A stretch of 64,000 bases of DNA, taken from contig NZ_JADPJH010000034.1 in assembly GCF_023073315.1 (NCBI RefSeq), positions 124,001 through 188,000 of the forward strand, read 5' to 3'. This DNA is from Bradyrhizobium sp. 1. GTDB lineage: Bacteria; Pseudomonadota; Alphaproteobacteria; Rhizobiales; Xanthobacteraceae. Positions within the stretch are counted from its first letter, which is position 1; every line of letters begins with the position of its first letter. Shown piece by piece: positions 7,771 to 15,698 of this stretch. Below the pieces are notes generated by a model that had not been told where the DNA came from, ran no database searches, and worked only from the letters and a program-made list of their open reading frames with translations. The translations under genes were made by a program, and so were the position numbers.

Positions 7771-8982
7771 TTAGCGTGCCGGAGCCGGCACGCCCATGAT
7801 GGCGAGCGCGCGCCGGGAGCTGCCGGCGAGCAGTGGGCCGAATGCGACCGCAAAGCCGAGAAACGCAACGACCCAGCCGCAGGCCGCAATATGCAGCAGC
7901 GTGTCGCTATACGCAGGGATCACCACGGCCGCGACCCGCGCCAGCGCCGCGACGACGATCGCGACATAGATGCCCTGGGTCGCGGGAGAAGCCGTCAGCG
8001 CCTGTCCGGTGTGGCCGAGGCTCGCGCGCGTCATCACCGCGAGCGTCATGGTCCCGGCAGCCCCCGTCATCCAGGCGTGAATGCCGGCGCTCGGCGGCAG
8101 CACGCCGAAGCCGGCCAAGGCGTTCAGCAGGAAGCCTGATGGCACGAAGGTGTAGCCAACGTGAAGGATCAGCAGCAGCCGCTCACGCGTAGTGCGGTCA
8201 CCGGCCCATCGCGCTAGCCGGACCAGATGCAGGGCTCCGACGAGCGCCATCACCACGCCGGTGATCGTGTTCAGCGGCGCCACGACCCATGCGATCAGCG
8301 CCAGCGCGCTCAATCCGATCATCGCGCCGTCGAAGCGCCCGAACGGCACCGGCAGGCGGCCGGGATTGAACTTGACCAGCCAGTTGCGAGTAAAGCTCGG
8401 AATGATGCGGCCGCCGATCAGCGAGATCATCAGCACGACCACGCCGATGCCGACGCGAATGCTGAGATCGGCCGCGCCCGCGTAATGCGCTTCGAGATGG
8501 AAGCCGACATTGCCGGCGAGGAGCACGAGAACCAGGACCACCACCGGCAGATTGCGCCAGTTACCGCCCGCGATGATCTCGCGCATTGCGGCAGCGACGA
8601 CCAGCGCCAGGAATGCGGCATCGACGACCAGCGCAAACGCCCAGCCGATCTCGGCAGACAGGGGCACGGCGGCACGCCCGGCGAGCCAGACCACCAGCAG
8701 CGCCCCCAGCGACATGCCCTGGATCGGCAGCCGCCCGGTCCAGTTCGGGATTGCCGTGAACAAGAACCCGGTGATGACAGCCGGCAGGAAGCCATAGAGC
8801 ATCTCATGGACGTGCCAGTCGCGCGGCGCGAAGGCCGACGTCACTGACAATTCGCCATAGAACATCGGCAGCCAGGCCAGGATCGACAGGCCCGCCTGAA
8901 TCGCGGCAAGCAGGAAAAAGGGCCGAAAGCTGTTCGCAAACAGCGGCCAGCCCTCAAAATTGCGGGATCGGGCGCCAGCCAT
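7771..8982 (-). CDS. nnrS: NnrS family membrane protein (nitric-oxide response)
   Basis: This 403-residue polytopic protein has about twelve membrane helices and the NnrS family opening (LFANSFRPFFLLAAIQAGLS), HVHEMLYGFLPAVITGFLFTAIPNW, and later GGRIIPSFTRNW and a His-rich HAWMTGAAGTMTLAVMTRASLGHTG. NnrS proteins contain haem and copper in Rhodobacter and protect against nitric oxide and nitrosative stress. The gene is divergent from a Crp/Fnr regulator. The TTGCG-N4-CGCAA box in between is the expected kind of target for an NO- or oxygen-responsive regulator. Confidence 0.9.
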   Translation of the reverse strand: MAGARSRNFEGWPLFANSFRPFFLLAAIQAGLSILAWLPMFYGELSVTSAFAPRDWHVHEMLYGFLPAVITGFLFTAIPNWTGRLPIQGMSLGALLVVWLAGRAAVPLSAEIGWAFALVVDAAFLALVVAAAMREIIAGGNWRNLPVVVLVLVLLAGNVGFHLEAHYAGAADLSIRVGIGVVVLMISLIGGRIIPSFTRNWLVKFNPGRLPVPFGRFDGAMIGLSALALIAWVVAPLNTITGVVMALVGALHLVRLARWAGDRTTRERLLLILHVGYTFVPSGFLLNALAGFGVLPPSAGIHAWMTGAAGTMTLAVMTRASLGHTGQALTASPATQGIYVAIVVAALARVAAVVIPAYSDTLLHIAACGWVVAFLGFAVAFGPLLAGSSRRALAIMGVPAPAR

Positions 8983-9045
8983 GGGGCAACTCCTGTGAAT
9001 TCGGAACCGTTGCCTGGAAAAATACTGCCGTTCGGCCTGCCCGTT

Positions 9046-9059
9046 TTGCGCTATCGCAA
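9046..9059. promoter_or_regulatory. FNR/NnrR/FixK-type box between nnrS and the Crp/Fnr gene
   Basis: TTGCGCTATCGCAA is a perfect inverted repeat apart from its 4-bp centre; with flanks it extends to TTTGCG....CGCAAA at 9045-9060. It fits both the FixK2 pattern TTG(A/C)-N6-(T/G)CAA and the NnrR-type TTGCG-N4-CGCAA. It lies 64 bp from the nnrS start and 53 bp from the regulator start, so it can serve both promoters. Which protein binds is inferred. Confidence 0.75.
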
Positions 9060-9111
9060 ACTAAAGGACGATTGCAGGTGCCATCACACTCCCGAGCGCC
9101 GAGGAGACAGA

Positions 9112-9822
9112 ATGGCCAAGGTCGACACATCGCTGGTCGCGCATTTGCCGCTGTTTGCCGGGGTCGGGCCGGAGGCCCTGGACGAGATCCTGCGCGAGGC
9201 CCGCTCGGCGCGTTATCCCAAAAACACCGCCATTTTCGAGCAGGGCGCGGACGCGCAATCCTTCTTCCTGCTGCTGCACGGCCATGTCCGTGCGGCCAAG
9301 ACCACGCCGACCGGCGAGCAGATCGTGGTGCGCTATGTCGCGCCCGGCGAAACATTTGGCCTGGCGATGGCAATCGGAGCCGCGCATTATCCGGCGACCG
9401 CGATGGCGGTCGACGACAGCGTGGTGCTGATCTGGCCAATTTCGGCCTGGCCGCGTCTGATCGAACGGTTTCCGGCGATTGCCGCCAACACGCTCCAGGC
9501 CGTCGGTACGCGGCTTCAGGAAAGCCACACCCGCATCCTGGAAATGTCGACGCAGCAGGTCGAGCAGCGCGTCGCGCATGCGCTGCTGCGGCTTGCAAAA
9601 CAATCCGGCAAGAAGCTCGACCGCGGCATCGAGATCGACTTTCCAATCAGCCGCCAGGACATCGCGCAGATGACCGGCACCACGCTGCACACCGTGAGCC
9701 GCATCCTGAGCGGTTGGGAAAGCCAGGGCCTCGTCGAGAGCGGCCGCCAGCGCATCATCCTGCGCGATCCGCATGGGATCGTCGTGCTGGCGGAGCGAAC
9801 CCCGGACAGCGGCGCGGCGTAA
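9112..9822 (+). CDS. Crp/Fnr family regulator, NnrR/DNR-like
   Basis: This 236-residue regulator has an N-terminal cyclic-nucleotide-binding-like beta barrel (about 13-125), a dimer helix, and a C-terminal winged helix (about 150-222) with FPISRQDIAQMTGTTLHTVSRILSGWESQGLV. It has no cysteine at all, so it cannot hold an FNR-type iron-sulphur cluster or use a FixK2-type redox cysteine. That fits the NnrR/DNR class, which senses NO through haem. The ATG at 9112 follows GAGGAGACAGA. Divergence from nnrS across a shared dyad strongly suggests that it controls nnrS and perhaps itself. Confidence 0.85.
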   Translation: MAKVDTSLVAHLPLFAGVGPEALDEILREARSARYPKNTAIFEQGADAQSFFLLLHGHVRAAKTTPTGEQIVVRYVAPGETFGLAMAIGAAHYPATAMAVDDSVVLIWPISAWPRLIERFPAIAANTLQAVGTRLQESHTRILEMSTQQVEQRVAHALLRLAKQSGKKLDRGIEIDFPISRQDIAQMTGTTLHTVSRILSGWESQGLVESGRQRIILRDPHGIVVLAERTPDSGAA

Positions 9823-9831
9823 GATAAGGGC

Positions 9832-9866
9832 GAGGGCGCTTCCGCTTACGGCAAAAGCCCGCCCTC
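9832..9866. terminator. Possible hairpin after the Crp/Fnr gene
   Basis: Inverted arms GAGGGCG (9832-9838) and CGCCCTC (9860-9866) lie 10 bp after the stop of the regulator and before the convergent DUF1858 gene. The loop is about 21 nt and no T tract follows, so a transcript-end role is only plausible. Confidence 0.4.
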
Positions 9867-9908
9867 ACCCCGGAATTCGCGCGCGACCCGCGCGAACTCC
9901 AACCCGCC

Positions 9909-10106
9909 TCACGCCGGCACGCAGTCGCACAGCGCGGCGAGGAATTTGTCGCGGTCGATGCCGTGCTCGCGGCAGGCGTCGTCCACGGTATGGAAGGTCG
10001 CGATCGGACAGCCGACACAGGCCATCCTGAAGGCGAGAAACACGCGGATCGCGTGCGGTGCCGTTCGCATGATGTCATCGACCAGATCGTCGGATCGGAA
10101 GGGCAT
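9909..10106 (-). CDS. DUF1858 domain protein
   Basis: This 65-residue protein has the DUF1858 pattern: VDDIMRTAPHAIRVFLAFRMACVGCPIATFHTVDDACREHGID, with a CxxC (ACVGC) in the middle and a second Cys pair near the end (LCDCVPA). DUF1858 proteins are small and found in anaerobes and denitrifiers, often beside hybrid-cluster or NO-related genes; the cysteines suggest redox or metal chemistry, not proven here. The start at 10106 is chosen because the domain begins at once; the longer frame upstream overlaps a dispersed repeat. Its place between the Crp/Fnr regulator and hemN fits a low-oxygen block. Confidence 0.8.
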   Translation of the reverse strand: MPFRSDDLVDDIMRTAPHAIRVFLAFRMACVGCPIATFHTVDDACREHGIDRDKFLAALCDCVPA

Positions 10107-10176
10107 AGACAACTCCGTTCCGAACTGACGATAGCGGAGCGGGGGCGAGTTTCTTTGTTGGAGCGCAAGCTGAGGT

Positions 10177-10217
10177 GTCATTCCGGGCTCGCGCCAAGTG
10201 GCGCGCCCCGGAATGAC
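10177..10217. repeat. Palindromic dispersed repeat (GTCATTCCGGG type)
   Basis: The arms GTCATTCCGGG and CCCGGAATGAC enclose a GCGC...GCGC inner stem over 41 bp. This imperfect palindrome lies in the gap between hemN and the DUF1858 gene. I recognise its edges as a common extragenic repeat in Bradyrhizobium genomes. It may act as a transcript-end hairpin for hemN, 5 bp beyond its stop. Confidence 0.65.
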
Positions 10218-10221
10218 GAGG

Positions 10222-11574
10222 CTACACCGCCCTGCTGTGCAACTGCTTGCCCGGATCCAGATGCGCATCGAATGCGGCCGCAACGCTGCGGACCAAAAAC
10301 CGCGAGTGGTTTGCGACCGCGAGCCGGTCGCCGTCCAGCTTCACGACGCCGTCCGAGATCAGCGGCTTCAGGCGCGAGGCCGATTGCAACATCGTCTCGG
10401 CTTCTGCACCATGACGCGCGCAGATGTCGCCGAGATCGGCGCTGAACTCGCACATGATGCGCTCGATGATGTCGGCGCGCAGCCGGTCGTCGTCGGTGAG
10501 CCCATAGCCCTTCGCGGTGGCGAGGTGGCCTTCGGCGATGCTCTGCGCATAGCCGCCGATCTGCACCTCGTTCTGGACGTAACCCTGCGGCAGATGTCCG
10601 ATCGCGCTGGCGCCGAATCCGAGCAGCACCTCGCCTTTGTCGGTGGTGTAGCCCTGGAAGTTACGGCGCAGCGTCCGGTCCTCGAAGGCCACGGCCATGG
10701 CATCGTCGGGACGCGCGAAATGGTCGAGCCCGATCTGCACATAGCCGGCCTCCTTCAGCGCATTGGCGATCGCGCAAGCCTGATCGTGCCGGGCAAGGCC
10801 ATCGGGCAGGCGCTTCTCGTCGATCATGCGCTGGTGCTTCTTGAAAGCGGGCACATGCGCATAGCCGAACACCGAGAAGCGGTCAGGCCCAAGCTCGAGC
10901 GAGCGCCGCACGGTGTCCATGCAGGACGCGACGGTCTGGTGCGGCAGCCCATAGATGAGATCGAAGTTGATGCCGTTGACGCCGGCGCGCTGGAGCATGC
11001 CGACGACGGACGCCGTCTGCTCAAAACTCTGCACGCGGTTGATCGCGCGCTGCACGACCGGATCGAAACTCTGCACGCCGAGGCTGGCGCGGTTGACGCC
11101 CGAGAGCCGCATGGCCTCGACCATCTCCGATGTCAGCGTCCTCGGGTCGATCTCGACCGCGATCTCGGCCGACGGCAGCACGAAGAATGCGTGGCGCATC
11201 GCCGCCATCAATTCGGCAAAGGCCTCCGGCGCCATGATCGTCGGCGTGCCGCCGCCGAAATGGATGTGCTCGACCTTGATGCGGCGACCGATGGTCTCGG
11301 CGACCTCGGTAATCTCGCTGCGGAGCGTCTGCTGATAGGCCGCGACGAGCTCATCGCGGCGGACGATCTGGGTATGGCAACCGCAATACCAGCACATCTC
11401 GCGGCAGAACGGCACATGCAGATAAAGCGACGCGCTGGCTCCCGGGGGCAGCTCGGACAACCAGCTTGCATAGGTGTCGGCGCCGATCGCCGGCGAGAAG
11501 TGCGGTGCGGTCGGATAGCTCGTGTAGCGCGGCAGTCGCTCCTCGCCGTAGCTCGCTGCGAGATCAGTCCTCAT
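10222..11574 (-). CDS. hemN: Oxygen-independent coproporphyrinogen III oxidase HemN
   Basis: This 450-residue radical-SAM enzyme has the cluster motif C57-REM-C61-WY-C64 followed by GCHT, then HFGGGTPTIM, EIDPRTLT and a C-terminal HemN domain (about 350-430). It decarboxylates coproporphyrinogen III to protoporphyrinogen IX without oxygen, using S-adenosylmethionine and a 4Fe-4S cluster in the cytoplasm. The length and the extra Cys after the triad match HemN rather than the shorter HemW. A TTG-N8-CAA box 86 bp upstream of the start fits control by FixK2, as known for hemN in Bradyrhizobium. It makes haem synthesis possible under the same low-oxygen conditions as the neighbouring nnrS block. 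Confidence 0.93.
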   Translation of the reverse strand: MRTDLAASYGEERLPRYTSYPTAPHFSPAIGADTYASWLSELPPGASASLYLHVPFCREMCWYCGCHTQIVRRDELVAAYQQTLRSEITEVAETIGRRIKVEHIHFGGGTPTIMAPEAFAELMAAMRHAFFVLPSAEIAVEIDPRTLTSEMVEAMRLSGVNRASLGVQSFDPVVQRAINRVQSFEQTASVVGMLQRAGVNGINFDLIYGLPHQTVASCMDTVRRSLELGPDRFSVFGYAHVPAFKKHQRMIDEKRLPDGLARHDQACAIANALKEAGYVQIGLDHFARPDDAMAVAFEDRTLRRNFQGYTTDKGEVLLGFGASAIGHLPQGYVQNEVQIGGYAQSIAEGHLATAKGYGLTDDDRLRADIIERIMCEFSADLGDICARHGAEAETMLQSASRLKPLISDGVVKLDGDRLAVANHSRFLVRSVAAAFDAHLDPGKQLHSRAV

Positions 11575-11659
11575 GTATTATCCAATCGTAAATCGATTCC
11601 GCGCGGGGCCGCGGCAAATCCCGGATGGCATTGGATTACCCGTTTTCGGACGGGTCACC

Positions 11660-11673
11660 TTGCGCTCGCTCAA
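11660..11673. promoter_or_regulatory. FixK2/FNR-type box upstream of hemN
   Basis: TTGCGCTCGCTCAA fits the Bradyrhizobium FixK2 pattern TTG(A/C)-N6-(T/G)CAA exactly. It lies about 86 bp upstream of the hemN start, a spacing compatible with a class II activator site and a 40- to 50-bp leader. Binding is inferred from the pattern and from the known microaerobic control of hemN. Confidence 0.65.
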
Positions 11674-11751
11674 ATCCGGGGCCTGACACGCGAATTGGAG
11701 GAGCCGTGGCCGCGCCTCATACTCCGTCGAGTCCCTCCCCGGAGGCGGCCT

Positions 11752-11786
11752 GGATTGCCTCGTCGCAAGAGCTCCTCGCAATGACG
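11752..11786. repeat. Dispersed repeat fragment (GGATTGCCTCGTCGC type)
   Basis: The stretch GGATTGCCTCGTCGC followed by GCTCCTCGCAATGACG is the reverse complement of the CGTCATTGCGAGGAGC...GCGACGAAGCAATCC element that recurs between genes of Bradyrhizobium and other alphaproteobacteria. It lies in the 295-bp gap between hemN and the CoA-transferase genes, next to the FixK-type box. Confidence 0.6.
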
Positions 11787-11821
11787 AGATTGAGGCACGC
11801 GCGTTCCGCACACCACAAACG

Positions 11822-11849
11822 AAAATGGCCGGGCAAAGCCCGGCCATTT
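11822..11849 (-). terminator. Intrinsic terminator of the CoA-transferase genes
   Basis: Arms AAATGGCCGGGC and GCCCGGCCATTT surround a 3-nt loop. Read on the minus strand, the stem is followed by a TTTTCGTTT tract, 20 bp beyond the scoB stop. This is the strongest terminator in the first 15 kb. Confidence 0.85.
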
Positions 11850-11869
11850 CACGATCGTTCGCGACCGCC

Positions 11870-12520
11870 TTACGTGTTCTTCAGCGCCACGCGGAATTCG
11901 GCTTCTGTCTTGGCTTTGACCTCGTCGAGCGAGACGCCGTCGGCGAGCTCGATCAGCGCCATGCCGCCGTCGCCGTGCTTGTCGATGGTGAAGACCGCGA
12001 GATCCGTGACGACCATGTCGACCACGCGCTCGCCGGTCAGCGGCAGATTGCACTGCTTCAGCAGCTTGGAGCCGTCCTTGGCCGAGTGCTCCATCACCAC
12101 GACGACGCGCTTGACACCGGCGACGAGGTCCATCGCGCCGCCCATGCCCTTGACCATCTTGCCGGGGATCATCCAGTTGGCGAGATCGCCGTTCTGGGCC
12201 ACCTGCATGGCGCCGAGGATCGACAGGTCCATGTGGCCGCCGCGGATCATGCCGAAGGAATCCGCGCTCGAGAAATACGAGGTCGTCGGCAGCTCGCTCA
12301 CGGTCTGCTTGCCGGCGTTGATGAGGTCGGCGTCTTCCTCGCCCTCATAGGGGAACGGGCCCATGCCGAGCATGCCGTTCTCGCTCTGAAGGCTGACGTC
12401 GACCCCGTCGGGGATGTAGTTCGAGACCAGCGTCGGGATGCCGATGCCGAGATTGACGTAATAGCCGTCGCGCAATTCCTTCGCGGCGCGCGCAGCCATC
12501 TGTTCACGGGTCCAGGCCAT
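11870..12520 (-). CDS. scoB: 3-oxoacid CoA-transferase subunit B
   Basis: This 216-residue subunit holds the CoA-transferase family II pattern: NLGIGIPTLVSNYIP, then SENGMLGMGPFP with the catalytic Glu47, and GGHMDLSILGAMQV. Glu forms the thioester intermediate that moves CoA from succinyl-CoA to a 3-oxoacid such as acetoacetate. Subunit A lies 15 bp upstream on the same strand. The pair resembles ScoAB/AtoDA; PcaIJ (3-oxoadipate) is an alternative, but no pca genes are nearby. A strong terminator follows. Confidence 0.9.
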   Translation of the reverse strand: MAWTREQMAARAAKELRDGYYVNLGIGIPTLVSNYIPDGVDVSLQSENGMLGMGPFPYEGEEDADLINAGKQTVSELPTTSYFSSADSFGMIRGGHMDLSILGAMQVAQNGDLANWMIPGKMVKGMGGAMDLVAGVKRVVVVMEHSAKDGSKLLKQCNLPLTGERVVDMVVTDLAVFTIDKHGDGGMALIELADGVSLDEVKAKTEAEFRVALKNT

Positions 12521-12535
12521 ATCGCTCTCCTGATC

Positions 12536-13243
12536 TCAAGCTGCCGTGCGCGGGCGGGTGTTGCGGAATTCGATGCGCTTCTTGGCCGTGCCGACCTCGA
12601 CGATGCGCTTCACGAAAATGCCGGGCGTGTGGATATGGTCGGGATTGAGTTCACCGGCGGGAACCAGATGCTCGACCTCGGCGACCGTGATCCTGGCGGC
12701 GGTCGCCATCATCGGGTTAAAGTTGCGCGCGGTCTTGCGGTAGATCAGGTTGCCGGCAGTGTCGCCCTTCCAGGCGTGCACGATGGCGAGGTCGGCGAAC
12801 AGGCCGCGCTCCATCAAATACTTCTCGCCGTCGAACTCCTTCACTTCCTTGCCTTCGGCGATCAGCGTGCCGACGCCGGTCTTGGTGTAGAAGGCCGGGA
12901 TACCGGCGCCGCCGGCACGAATGCGCTCGGCCAGCGTGCCCTGCGGGTTGAATTCGAGTTCCAGCTCACCGGCGAGGAATTGCTGGGCGAACAGCTTGTT
13001 CTCGCCGACATAGGACGAGATCATCTTCTTGATCTGCCGGGTTTCGAGCAGGCGGCTGAGGCCGATGCCATCGACGCCGGCATTGTTGGAGACAACCGTC
13101 AGCCCCTTGACGCCGGACTCGCGGATCGCGTCGGACAGCGCCTCGGCGATGCCGCAGAGGCCGAAGCCGCCCGACATGATCATCATGTTGTCTTTCAGAG
13201 TGCCGTCGAGCGCCGACTTGGCGTCGGGATAGACCTTGTTCAT
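12536..13243 (-). CDS. scoA: 3-oxoacid CoA-transferase subunit A
   Basis: This 235-residue subunit has the CoA-transferase family I motif GGFGLCGIAEAL (25 onward) and the later GAGIPAFYTKTGVGTLIAEGK and RTARNFNPMMATAA segments. It binds CoA and pairs with ScoB to activate acetoacetate or other 3-oxoacids in ketone-body, polyhydroxybutyrate or fatty-acid use. The start at 13243 sits where family similarity begins; the longer open frame to 13414 is low-complexity. The next gene upstream, asmA, is divergent, so this is the first gene of a two-gene unit. Confidence 0.9.
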   Translation of the reverse strand: MNKVYPDAKSALDGTLKDNMMIMSGGFGLCGIAEALSDAIRESGVKGLTVVSNNAGVDGIGLSRLLETRQIKKMISSYVGENKLFAQQFLAGELELEFNPQGTLAERIRAGGAGIPAFYTKTGVGTLIAEGKEVKEFDGEKYLMERGLFADLAIVHAWKGDTAGNLIYRKTARNFNPMMATAARITVAEVEHLVPAGELNPDHIHTPGIFVKRIVEVGTAKKRIEFRNTRPRTAA

Positions 13244-13531
13244 GCAAAAAACCTCGACTGAACCTTCGGCTTGCAGGCGTCGCGCCTTATTGGCGGCGAT
13301 TATTAGGCGAAATGGTCCGAAGCCGTCAATGATACGGGGTTCTCCGCTGCGCGGGGCGGTGGTAGAAGCTGCCCACAAGGTGGGCAGAACCGCCCGCGGC
13401 CTTGAAAGCGACAAGAAAACCCATCAAGTTGCGGCACTTAACATAACAGGACTTGGACAGGATCTGAGCGCGAGGGGCGCGCAGGTTTCTCGGCCCGCCC
13501 TTCTGGCTCCAACGACCAACCCGATCAGGAC

Positions 13532-15472
13532 ATGCCATTGACCATGGCCCAAGGAATAAAGCGCCTCGGGACGCCGATCGCGGCGCTGCTCGGCGTCGTG
13601 CTGATCGCCCTGATCGCGACCTCGTGGCTGATCAATCGCGACGCGCTGCGCAAGGCGGTCGAAGCCCAGATCCGCGATGTCACGGGGCTCGAGCTCGGCG
13701 TCGCAGGCAACATCGACATTTCGTTGCTGCCGGCGAGCTACATCTCATTCCATGACGTCGGCCTGAAGGGCGGCGGCACCAGCGACCCCGCGCTCCATGT
13801 CGACGTGCTCACCGCCAATCTGCGGCTGCTGCCGCTGCTGCTGCAACGGTTCGAGATCGCCGACCTGACGCTGCTGCGGCCGCGCATCCATGTCAGCCTG
13901 AAGCCGGACGGCGAGAGCAACTGGACGCCCTTCATCCAGACCATCGCGCGCACGATGAAGCCCGGTGCCGACAGCCAGGTGTCGTTCTCCGAGATCAGGA
14001 TCCAGGACGGCGTGCTCAATTACGAGGACGCCGCCACCCACGCCACCGAGCAGTTCGACGATATCGACCTGTCGCTGGCTTGGCCCTCGATCTCGCGCTC
14101 CTTCGCCGCGACCGGGCAGTTCGACTGGCGCGGCGAGCGCGTCGACGGCTCGATCAGCTTTGCCGATTTCGTCGCCGCCCTTTCCGGCGACCGTTCCGGC
14201 CTGAAGGCCCGGATCGTCAGCGCGCCGCTCAAGCTCGCCTTCGACGGCAGCGTCGCCAACCGCACCAGTCCGATGATGGAAGGCACGCTCACGATCGACA
14301 GCCCGTCCTTGCGCAACGCGCTGCGCTGGACCGGCCAGCCGCAACCCGGCAGCGGCGGCTTCGGCCGCTTCGCGCTGAAGGCGCGCGCCAACGTGGTCGG
14401 CGCCTCGATCGCGCTCACCAACGTCAATGTCGAGCTCGACGGCAATACCGCCGAGGGCGTCATGACCTACGCCAATAACGGCCGGCAGACGCTGCAGGCA
14501 ACGCTTGCCGCCGACGTGCTCGATTTCACGCCCTATATCTCGACCTTCCGCCTGCTCGCGAGCGGCGCGCGCGACTGGAACAGGCAGCTGTTCGATCTCA
14601 ACGGCCTCTCGACCACCGACCTCGACATGCGCCTGTCGGCAGCAAAGCTGACGGTCGGGCCGACGAAGCTCGGCCGCACCGCAATCGGCGCCAATTTGCG
14701 CAACGGAACGCTGGCGCTCTCGGTCGGCGAAGCCCAGGTCTATGGCGGCATCGCCAAGGGCTCGTTCGGCATCGCGCGCTCCGACACCGTCGCCGACATC
14801 AAGGCGCAATTCCAGTTCACCGATGTCGACCTCCAGGCCTGCGCCTCCGAACTGTTCGGCCTCAGCAAGCTGTCCGGCCGCGGCAACATCAACGTCTCGC
14901 TGCTCGCCTCCGGCTCGAGTCCGTTCGGCCTCGTGCAGTCGCTCGACGGCAGCGCCACCGTCACCGGGCATGACGGCGCGATCGCGGGCTTCAATGCCGA
15001 GCAGTTGCTGAAGCGGCTGGAGCGGCGACCGCTGTCGGGCGGCGGCAATTTCCGCAACGGCTCGACCCCTTACGACAACCTCACCATCGCGGTGAAATTC
15101 TCCGACGGCGTCGCGACAGCCGAGGACATCCGCGTCGAAGGCCCGGCGGCGAAGATCACGATGACCGGGACCGCCTCAGTGCCGACGCGCGAATACGACA
15201 TGAAGGGCGTGGCGAGCCTCAACACTGCGTCGGGCTTCGAATTGCCCTTCGTGGTGCAGGGCCCCTGGGATGATCCGCTGATCTTCCCCGATCCGGAAAG
15301 CCTGATCCGCCGCTCGCCGGCCTCCGCGCCCCTGCTCGACATGCTGAAGGACCGCAAGGGGGGCGACGCTGTGCGCTCCGCGATCGAGCGCATCACCGGC
15401 ACCGGAAAGCGTCCCGCGCCGGCAGACCCGTCCACCGCCGACAATGCCAAACAGAACGCCAAGTCTAATTGA
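13532..15472 (+). CDS. AsmA family protein
   Basis: This 646-residue protein begins with a single membrane helix (about 13-31) and then GLELGVAGNIDISLLPASYISFHDVGL, a hallmark of the AsmA N-terminal domain. A long beta-rich region follows, and an AsmA C-terminal domain (about 430-600) with LSGRGNINVSLLASG and ITMTGTASVPTREYDMKG. AsmA-like proteins are anchored in the inner membrane, span the periplasm and are linked to lipid transport and outer-membrane assembly. A second ATG four codons on is equally possible. The gene stands alone and is divergent from scoA. Confidence 0.88.
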   Translation: MPLTMAQGIKRLGTPIAALLGVVLIALIATSWLINRDALRKAVEAQIRDVTGLELGVAGNIDISLLPASYISFHDVGLKGGGTSDPALHVDVLTANLRLLPLLLQRFEIADLTLLRPRIHVSLKPDGESNWTPFIQTIARTMKPGADSQVSFSEIRIQDGVLNYEDAATHATEQFDDIDLSLAWPSISRSFAATGQFDWRGERVDGSISFADFVAALSGDRSGLKARIVSAPLKLAFDGSVANRTSPMMEGTLTIDSPSLRNALRWTGQPQPGSGGFGRFALKARANVVGASIALTNVNVELDGNTAEGVMTYANNGRQTLQATLAADVLDFTPYISTFRLLASGARDWNRQLFDLNGLSTTDLDMRLSAAKLTVGPTKLGRTAIGANLRNGTLALSVGEAQVYGGIAKGSFGIARSDTVADIKAQFQFTDVDLQACASELFGLSKLSGRGNINVSLLASGSSPFGLVQSLDGSATVTGHDGAIAGFNAEQLLKRLERRPLSGGGNFRNGSTPYDNLTIAVKFSDGVATAEDIRVEGPAAKITMTGTASVPTREYDMKGVASLNTASGFELPFVVQGPWDDPLIFPDPESLIRRSPASAPLLDMLKDRKGGDAVRSAIERITGTGKRPAPADPSTADNAKQNAKSN

Positions 15473-15650
15473 GACGAAGTTCGATTGAGGGCTGCGATTC
15501 GTCCAGCGCCGTCAAATCGAGCGCGAATTGATCCGGCTGAATTGATGCGGCGATTGCATCGATGCCCGCGTTAAGCATCCTCCACAGCCCGACACCCCCA
15601 CGACCTAGGTCTGACAAGATGCCGCTAGATCGGCTGACTGCCATGCGCTA

Positions 15651-15676
15651 GTGTTTTATCCGACCGGTTAAAACAC
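15651..15676. promoter_or_regulatory. Perfect inverted repeat before the sugar ABC operon (operator candidate)
   Basis: Arms GTGTTTTA and TAAAACAC frame a 10-bp centre containing the palindrome ACCGGT. The element ends 22 bp before the GTG start of the binding-protein gene, inside the probable leader or core promoter. Position and symmetry fit a repressor operator, perhaps of the LacI or GntR type; no such regulator gene is adjacent. Confidence 0.55.
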
Positions 15677-15698
15677 CGGCGGCTTGAGGGAGAAAAAC

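Noticed and set aside
10198..11784. 528-residue open frame on the plus strand over hemN
   Set aside because: It is a high-GC shadow of hemN, rich in Arg/Asp/His without family motifs; hemN on the other strand has complete radical-SAM motifs.
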